A stretch of DNA of 45,042 bases from Clostridiaceae bacterium (lineage in GTDB: Bacteria; Bacillota; Clostridia; Oscillospirales; Acutalibacteraceae): NCBI GenBank assembly GCA_016290665.1, contig JAEEUW010000006.1, forward strand, positions 1 to 45,042, written 5' to 3'. The notes beneath the pieces were generated by a model. That model was not told the DNA's origin and did not search any database. It saw nothing but the letters and a program-made list of their open reading frames with translations. This document shows, in pieces, positions 41,107 to 45,042 of this stretch; position 1 is the stretch's first letter, and the number at the start of each line of letters is the position of its first letter. A program made the translations under genes and the position numbers.

Positions 41107-41970
41107 TCAAATCAGTTTATAGAGCTCGTAGCAGTTGTGTCCTTTGGGAACATCTTTGAGTTCGCCTCTGAGCAGATAGCCGTTCTTTTTGAAGAAATCG
41201 ACATTCCAGTCGCCCGCGCTTGTCATAATCACAGGCATGTCCTTTTCCTTTGCAAATGCTTCCGCTTCCTTCAACAAATACGTGCCCAAACCTTGACGTC
41301 TGAGCGGCTCTTCCACAAACAGCGCTTTCACAAAGCCATAGGCGCCTTTGTTCACGTCCGCAATCACGCCTGCCGCAAACTTGCCGTCGTTGTCCGTAAG
41401 TTTCTTATAAAAACCAACGGTTTCGTATTTCGGCTCGTAGGCTTCGTCGTATGTGTCAAGGCCGTTTTGTATTATATCCGCATCGTCCTCACTGCCGAAG
41501 GAAACCATGTATCGTGTTCCGCTGTTGTTTGTCGGCACATAGTTTGGCGTGTCCTTGTCAAGATACTTGACCAATGAATAATCGATATAGCCGTTTGCCT
41601 TTTTCAGAACTGTAAAAACCTCGTAGCCGTGTCTTTCATAAAACGGTCTTGCCATATAGCTGGCGGTGCCGAGCGTCACGACCCGACAGCCCTTTCCTCT
41701 TGCAATACGCTCGACCTCGCGGATGATCATAGAGCCGATTCCCTGATGACGATAGCGTTCATCCACCCAAAGCTCTTCAAGCAGAACTCTCGACCAGTGG
41801 TATTCGTATGCTTCAGCGATGCATCCGCCGATGATCTCGCCATTTTCGTTCTCAACTTTGAGGACGAATGTTTCTTTGTCCGCGTCCACTTCGCGCGGCA
41901 CGATCTCATTGATCTTTTCGCCGATATATGCGGCTTCTTCCTTTGTCAGATTTTTGATTTTATAATCCAT
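41107..41970 (-). CDS. Two-domain GNAT acetyltransferase
   Basis: A 287-residue protein with two GNAT-like halves. The first (about 1-135) has YRHQGIGSMIIREVER as its acetyl-CoA loop and PFYERHGYEV at its end. The second (about 150-287) has LRRQGLGTYLLKEAEAF and FFKKNGYLLRGEL. Both loops look intact, so both halves may bind acetyl-CoA, unlike many fusions where one half is degenerate. The gene is less GC-rich than the core. It lies 105 bases upstream of the other acetyltransferase in the same direction. Confidence 0.8.
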   Translation of the reverse strand: MDYKIKNLTKEEAAYIGEKINEIVPREVDADKETFVLKVENENGEIIGGCIAEAYEYHWSRVLLEELWVDERYRHQGIGSMIIREVERIARGKGCRVVTLGTASYMARPFYERHGYEVFTVLKKANGYIDYSLVKYLDKDTPNYVPTNNSGTRYMVSFGSEDDADIIQNGLDTYDEAYEPKYETVGFYKKLTDNDGKFAAGVIADVNKGAYGFVKALFVEEPLRRQGLGTYLLKEAEAFAKEKDMPVIMTSAGDWNVDFFKKNGYLLRGELKDVPKGHNCYELYKLI

Positions 41971-42250
41971 TTATGCTTCTCCGCAGAACTTAATTTGCTC
42001 ATCGCCCTCAACCTTTTTTCAGACAGTCCGCATTCCTTGGCTCATACGGCACTGAAATGAAATCTTTCCTTTGGCGGTACAGGCAGCATACTGTCTCCAC
42101 GTGCGTTGGAGCAGCAGGTCAAATAAAACGGCTTGTATTCGACCCGCTGGTTCATCCCAATGAAGGAATGGGCAATTTTCCGGTATCTGTCGAGGTTGAG
42201 ACAGTAAGTTGAATATCGACAGGCCGATAAACCGGAATTTGCCGGGTTTA
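41971..42250. other. Gene-free stretch with several hairpins and two short antisense ORFs
   Basis: No gene is called. On the plus strand 42057-42212 is a 51-codon open frame; on the minus strand a frame with a TTG start covers 42042-42254. Neither has a ribosome site or a recognisable product. The DNA contains inverted repeats: CTCCA/TGGAG near 42095-42112, and GATAAACCGG (42226-42235) with CCGGGTTTATC (42242-42252). The last directly follows the stop of the minus-strand membrane protein gene and could mark its 3' end, although no T-run follows. It may be an eroded gene or a structured repeat. Confidence 0.4.
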
Positions 42251-42781
42251 TCAAATTGACGCGGAATTCTGATTCTCAGACTTATCTTTATATAGCTTCA
42301 ATGAAATAATAATACCTGCGAGCATAGGAAGAAAATATGCAACACTTATCAATAATAACTTTATTCCATCTGTACCAATGCCAATCACAGTTAGCAATTG
42401 ACTGTATATTGAAACTATCGCAACACAAGGAAAAACAAAAATTATTTGCATAACATCAGCTATAAAAGAAATAACCGGTAGCTTTGCATCCATAACAACT
42501 CCAAGCAGGAAGGAAATTACCCAACAAAATGCAGGTAAAGAAAAACAAAGCATTGAGGTTTTGAAATAAACACTCTTGCCATATCTCACGGAATGTTTTG
42601 CAACCAAAATGCAAGCAATTGCAAAAACAATCGGAAAAGCAAAAATTAACGGTCCGGTTGGATAAAGCTCAATATCTTCAACAAACGATAATCTCCCCGA
42701 TAACAGATGACCAAATATCCACAGTCCGATACCTGTCAAAACACCTTGAACAATTTGTGTTGATTTTTTTTGTGTGTTCAT
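42251..42781 (-). CDS. Small integral membrane protein, unknown family
   Basis: A 176-residue hydrophobic protein with about five membrane segments. ATG 42781 is preferred, with GGGGTG upstream; a longer frame runs back into the four-helix-bundle gene antiparallel-free region without a ribosome site. The gene is markedly AT-rich compared with the core block. It starts 46 bases after the four-helix-bundle gene in the same direction, so they may be co-transcribed. No family recognised. Confidence 0.65.
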   Translation of the reverse strand: MNTQKKSTQIVQGVLTGIGLWIFGHLLSGRLSFVEDIELYPTGPLIFAFPIVFAIACILVAKHSVRYGKSVYFKTSMLCFSLPAFCWVISFLLGVVMDAKLPVISFIADVMQIIFVFPCVAIVSIYSQLLTVIGIGTDGIKLLLISVAYFLPMLAGIIISLKLYKDKSENQNSASI

Positions 42782-42827
42782 AAGAGCACCCCACTTAAAA
42801 ACTTTATTATCAACAAATCCCGATTTG

Positions 42828-43190
42828 TCAGTTTGTTCCACTGTTTTTCTTTGCCGTTGTGATCGAGGCGACGAGCAGTTTTCTGATCTTACTGCATTGT
42901 CCATACATCTCTGTAAATTCCGCATCCGTGAGAATACAGGCCGTATGGAAAATATCAAGCCAGTACTCCGTTTCATAACACTCTTTCAATGCTATCTGAA
43001 ACTTGTTGATAAAACCCGCTTTACTGGAAGCGTGATTTGCTTCGTGGATGTTCGCGCCGATACTTGTGCCGCTTCGAAGAAGTTGATTGAGGATCGCGGT
43101 TGCCTTTTTGCGTTCCCTCAGATTTTCACAAAGCCTGATGATATCAACTGAAAATGCTTTTGACAGTATAACAAGTTGGTTGTCTGCCAT
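42828..43190 (-). CDS. Four-helix-bundle protein (S23/Avd-like family)
   Basis: A 120-residue all-helical protein. The segment LLRSGTSIGANIHEANHASS followed by FINKFQIALKECYETEYWL is the signature of the bacterial four-helix-bundle family. The family includes proteins encoded in 23S rRNA intervening sequences and is structurally related to the Avd accessory protein of diversity-generating retroelements. ATG 43190 follows AAAGGAG at a good distance; the longer frame translates the hairpin array and is rejected. The gene sits immediately downstream of the array at 43207-43392. Known relatives bind nucleic acid or assemble as pentamers; no specific role is shown here. Confidence 0.88.
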   Translation of the reverse strand: MADNQLVILSKAFSVDIIRLCENLRERKKATAILNQLLRSGTSIGANIHEANHASSKAGFINKFQIALKECYETEYWLDIFHTACILTDAEFTEMYGQCSKIRKLLVASITTAKKNSGTN

Positions 43191-43206
43191 AGCTTTTCTC
43201 CTTTGA

Positions 43207-43392
43207 ATGAATTGACGCTGCGCGTCATGATTTGCGCTACGCGCATGATTTCTCGCTGCGCTCCGTGAATTGAATTGCGCCTTCATGCCCCGCAGGGCAA
43301 TTCATGACCGAAGGTCAATTCATGTCCGAAGGACAATTCACGCGCCGTCAGGCGCAATTCATTGTCGGGACAGTCGAACGACTGTCTCGACA
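43207..43392. repeat. Array of compensatory mini-hairpins with constant spacer
   Basis: Hairpins on the plus strand: GACGC-TGC-GCGTC (43214-43226); TGCGC-TAC-GCGCA (43233-43245); a degenerate unit (43251-43265); TGCCC-CGCA-GGGCA (43286-43299); TGACC-GAA-GGTCA (43305-43317); TGTCC-GAA-GGACA (43323-43335); GCGCC-GTCA-GGCGC (43342-43355); and a 13-bp stem (43363-43375 with 43380-43392). Between the regular units is AATTCAT or AATTCAC at 43299, 43317, 43335 and 43356. Stem sequences differ while pairing is kept. The last AATTCAT contains the rlmD stop codon (minus strand) and the large hairpin uses the final rlmD codons. The other end abuts the ribosome site of the four-helix-bundle gene. Confidence 0.92.
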
Positions 43393-44711
43393 TGCCCGGT
43401 TCTCGGGAATAAGTCAACCCCTTCAATCATTTGCACTTTGTATCCGGCCTCGCACAGCATCGCCGCGTCGCGGGCGCCTGTCGCGTGGTTGCAGGAGATC
43501 ATGATTATCTTTTCGGGCGACATTTTTATTATATCGGCGATGACCGACGGCGCGCAGCCCTTCCTGGGCGGATCTATCACCACCGCCGCGGGGCTTGTTC
43601 CCTCTCCGGCAAGTCGTTGCACCGCCGCGGCCGCGTCGGCGCATATAAATTCGGCGTTCGCAATACCGTTTTTCTCCGCATTGCGGCGCGCGTCCTCGAC
43701 CGCTTCGGGTATTATTTCGACGCCGACCAGCCGGTCCGCCCGCGAGGCGAGCGACAGTCCGACGGTGCCGATTCCGCAGTAGAGATCGACCAGCGTCCCG
43801 CGGCATTCGCCGAGCATTTCTCCGGCAATACCGTAAAGCAGTTCGGCTCCGTCTCGGTTTACTTGATAAAAAGAGAGCGGAGATATTTCGAAATCGAGTC
43901 CGCATAGACGGTCGGTGATCCTGTCGGGGCCGAAAAGCGTCACGACCCGGTCGCCGAGAATAACGTTTCCCGGCTTTTTGTTTATGATGACCGAGACCGA
44001 CGTCGTTTCGGGCAGCGCTTTTCTCACCGCGGACACGAAATCCTCCGCGCCGGGAAGACGGTCTCCGTTGATTATCAGAGAAACCGATATCTGCCCCGTC
44101 GCTCTCGCGTCGCGGATATATAGATGTCTGACAAGCCCGCCTTTTCCGTCCTCATAAGCGCAAAGGCCACGCGAGTTGCAGAAATCCTCGGCGGCGCGTA
44201 TGACCCGGGAGTGAAATTCCGGAACGAGCATGCATCCCGGGCAGGGGACGACCCGGTGAGATCGCGGCGCGTAAAGACCGAAAATCAGCTTCCCTTCCCG
44301 ATCGGTCCCCGCCGGATACTCGGCCTTGTTGCGGTAGCGGTCGGGAGAGCCCGGAGCGTGCACGGTGACCTTTTCGATATCGAACCCGCCGATGCGGCGG
44401 AAGCTCTCGGCGATCCATCCGCCTTTTATCTTTAGTTCGTAATCGTAACCGATATGCCGCAGGGCGCATCCGCCGCACTTTCCGAAGGCAGGACAGCCGG
44501 GATCGGTCCTGTGCGGAGAGGGCGTAATTATCCGGTCCGCCTTTGCATATCCGTAAGAGCGGCCTTCTTTGAGTACGGTGCACTCCGCGACGTCTCCCGG
44601 AGCAGTTCCGGGAACGAAAAGCACGTATCCGTCGGGCGCTCTTCCAACGCCCGAGCCGTCCGGGGTGATATCGTCAATGACAAGTTTGATCTTTTCGTTT
44701 TTCGAATGCAT
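43359..44711 (-). CDS. RlmD-type 23S rRNA (uracil-C5)-methyltransferase
   Basis: A 450-residue TrmA/RlmD-family enzyme. An N-terminal TRAM domain (about 5-60) is followed by an iron-sulfur cluster set C73, C79, C82 and probably C160 in VPCPGC. The methyltransferase domain has FYQVN, DLYCGIGTVGLSLA (SAM), DPPRKG and the nucleophile C407 in ISCNHATGARD, where the usual Pro after SCN is His. The C-terminus HVETVV is canonical, but the last five codons (RLSRQ) are the complementary arm of the array's 13-bp hairpin. Codon use (more ATA, GGA, AGA) differs from the core genes. The exact target uridine is not certain. Confidence 0.9.
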   Translation of the reverse strand: MHSKNEKIKLVIDDITPDGSGVGRAPDGYVLFVPGTAPGDVAECTVLKEGRSYGYAKADRIITPSPHRTDPGCPAFGKCGGCALRHIGYDYELKIKGGWIAESFRRIGGFDIEKVTVHAPGSPDRYRNKAEYPAGTDREGKLIFGLYAPRSHRVVPCPGCMLVPEFHSRVIRAAEDFCNSRGLCAYEDGKGGLVRHLYIRDARATGQISVSLIINGDRLPGAEDFVSAVRKALPETTSVSVIINKKPGNVILGDRVVTLFGPDRITDRLCGLDFEISPLSFYQVNRDGAELLYGIAGEMLGECRGTLVDLYCGIGTVGLSLASRADRLVGVEIIPEAVEDARRNAEKNGIANAEFICADAAAAVQRLAGEGTSPAAVVIDPPRKGCAPSVIADIIKMSPEKIIMISCNHATGARDAAMLCEAGYKVQMIEGVDLFPRTGHVETVVRLSRQ

Positions 44712-44714
44712 CTT

Positions 44715-45042
44715 TTATACAGGTGAGTTAATAAGTCCGTTCATAAAATCGAGCACACGCTGCTTTTCGTCAGGATCGGTTATCGGCGCGGGCTGGAAGT
44801 TGTTGCGCACGTCGGTGTAGACGTAGCAGGGGATGATCACGTCTTCCTTCCCGAGTATAACGCCGTTTTCCCCGACCGTCAGACGCAGCTGATAGATGAC
44901 CGTGCGGTTTTCGCAGGTGATCATACCGCCGTAACAGAAGTTCCCGAGCGAATATACTATCGTGACCCCGTTGTAAACCTCCTTCGGCTGCAGAACGTGG
45001 GCGTGATTGCCGATAACGAGGTCCGCGCCCGCGTCGACGATG
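44715..45042 (-). CDS. CapA-family protein, C-terminal part (runs off the window)
   Basis: Only the last 108 codons are present; the start lies beyond 45042. The readable part begins DAGADLVIGNHAHVLQP and continues with GVTIVYSLGNFCYGG, the metal-binding histidines and 'SLGNF' motif of the CapA/poly-gamma-glutamate-synthesis metallophosphatase-like family. An internal ATG gives a shorter frame, but the motif upstream shows that the true gene is longer. It ends three bases before the rlmD start, so the two are probably co-transcribed. Confidence 0.85.
   Translation of the reverse strand, partial: IVDAGADLVIGNHAHVLQPKEVYNGVTIVYSLGNFCYGGMITCENRTVIYQLRLTVGENGVILGKEDVIIPCYVYTDVRNNFQPAPITDPDEKQRVLDFMNGLINSPV

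Noticed and set aside
42057-42212. 51-codon plus-strand gene
   Set aside because: No ribosome binding site, no recognisable product, and an equally open frame on the opposite strand.
43191-43286. N-terminal extension of the four-helix-bundle protein through the array
   Set aside because: Translating the hairpins gives low-complexity sequence, and a strong AAAGGAG site marks ATG 43190 as the start.
43207-43392. CRISPR array
   Set aside because: Repeats are only about 7 bases, the variable parts are palindromes rather than unique spacers, unit length is 18-21 bases and no cas genes are near.

Overview
This window looks like the chromosome of a GC-rich, endospore-lineage member of the Clostridia, probably in or near the Oscillospirales. 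The evidence is a Gram-positive PolC, the gene order pyrH-frr-uppS-cdsA-dxr-rseP-ispG-polC, the sporulation genes gpr and spoIIP, a MEP isoprenoid pathway, and SigA-type promoters with strong Shine-Dalgarno sites. The genus cannot be read from the sequence.

Layout. 1-280 holds a structured GC-rich stretch, an 8-bp tandem repeat and an exact consensus promoter. 293-2598 is ddh-lysA, the last two steps of lysine synthesis by the dehydrogenase route. Next come a YbaK-type deacylase (minus strand), a PcrA/UvrD helicase, and two tandem secreted LCAT-like alpha/beta hydrolases. 9116-19877 is the core block for pyrimidine kinase, ribosome recycling, undecaprenyl/phospholipid/isoprenoid synthesis, intramembrane proteolysis and the replicative polymerase. 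It contains a 45-codon GNAT remnant, and its PolC lacks the usual exonuclease insertion. 20023-25684 holds a TrmN6-like and an RsmI methyltransferase, a membrane protein, a lipoprotein, an MmcQ-like protein, a threonine-aldolase-like enzyme and a DUF308-like membrane protein. 25792-27564 is a bacterial GH3-family protein. 27612-29812 (minus) is gpr-spoIIP followed by an unannotated 37-residue membrane peptide. rpsT is divergent from gpr. 30414-35440 encodes a 1273-residue secreted FN3 protein, a membrane-anchored companion and a small single-span protein. A GPH-family sugar symporter follows.

From 36959 to the end everything is on the minus strand and more mixed in composition: a CDF metal transporter, hypothetical and TPR membrane proteins, a methyltransferase, two acetyltransferases, a small membrane protein, a four-helix-bundle protein, an RlmD-type rRNA methyltransferase and a partial CapA-family protein.

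The most unusual structure is at 43207-43392. It is an array of mini-hairpins with short stems of differing sequence that stay self-complementary, separated by a constant AATTCAT-like spacer. It starts on the rlmD stop codon and ends at the ribosome binding site of the four-helix-bundle gene. It also coincides with a change in codon usage. I regard it, together with its neighbouring gene, as the best candidate for an undescribed element.

All calls are from reading the sequence. No database search or folding program was run.
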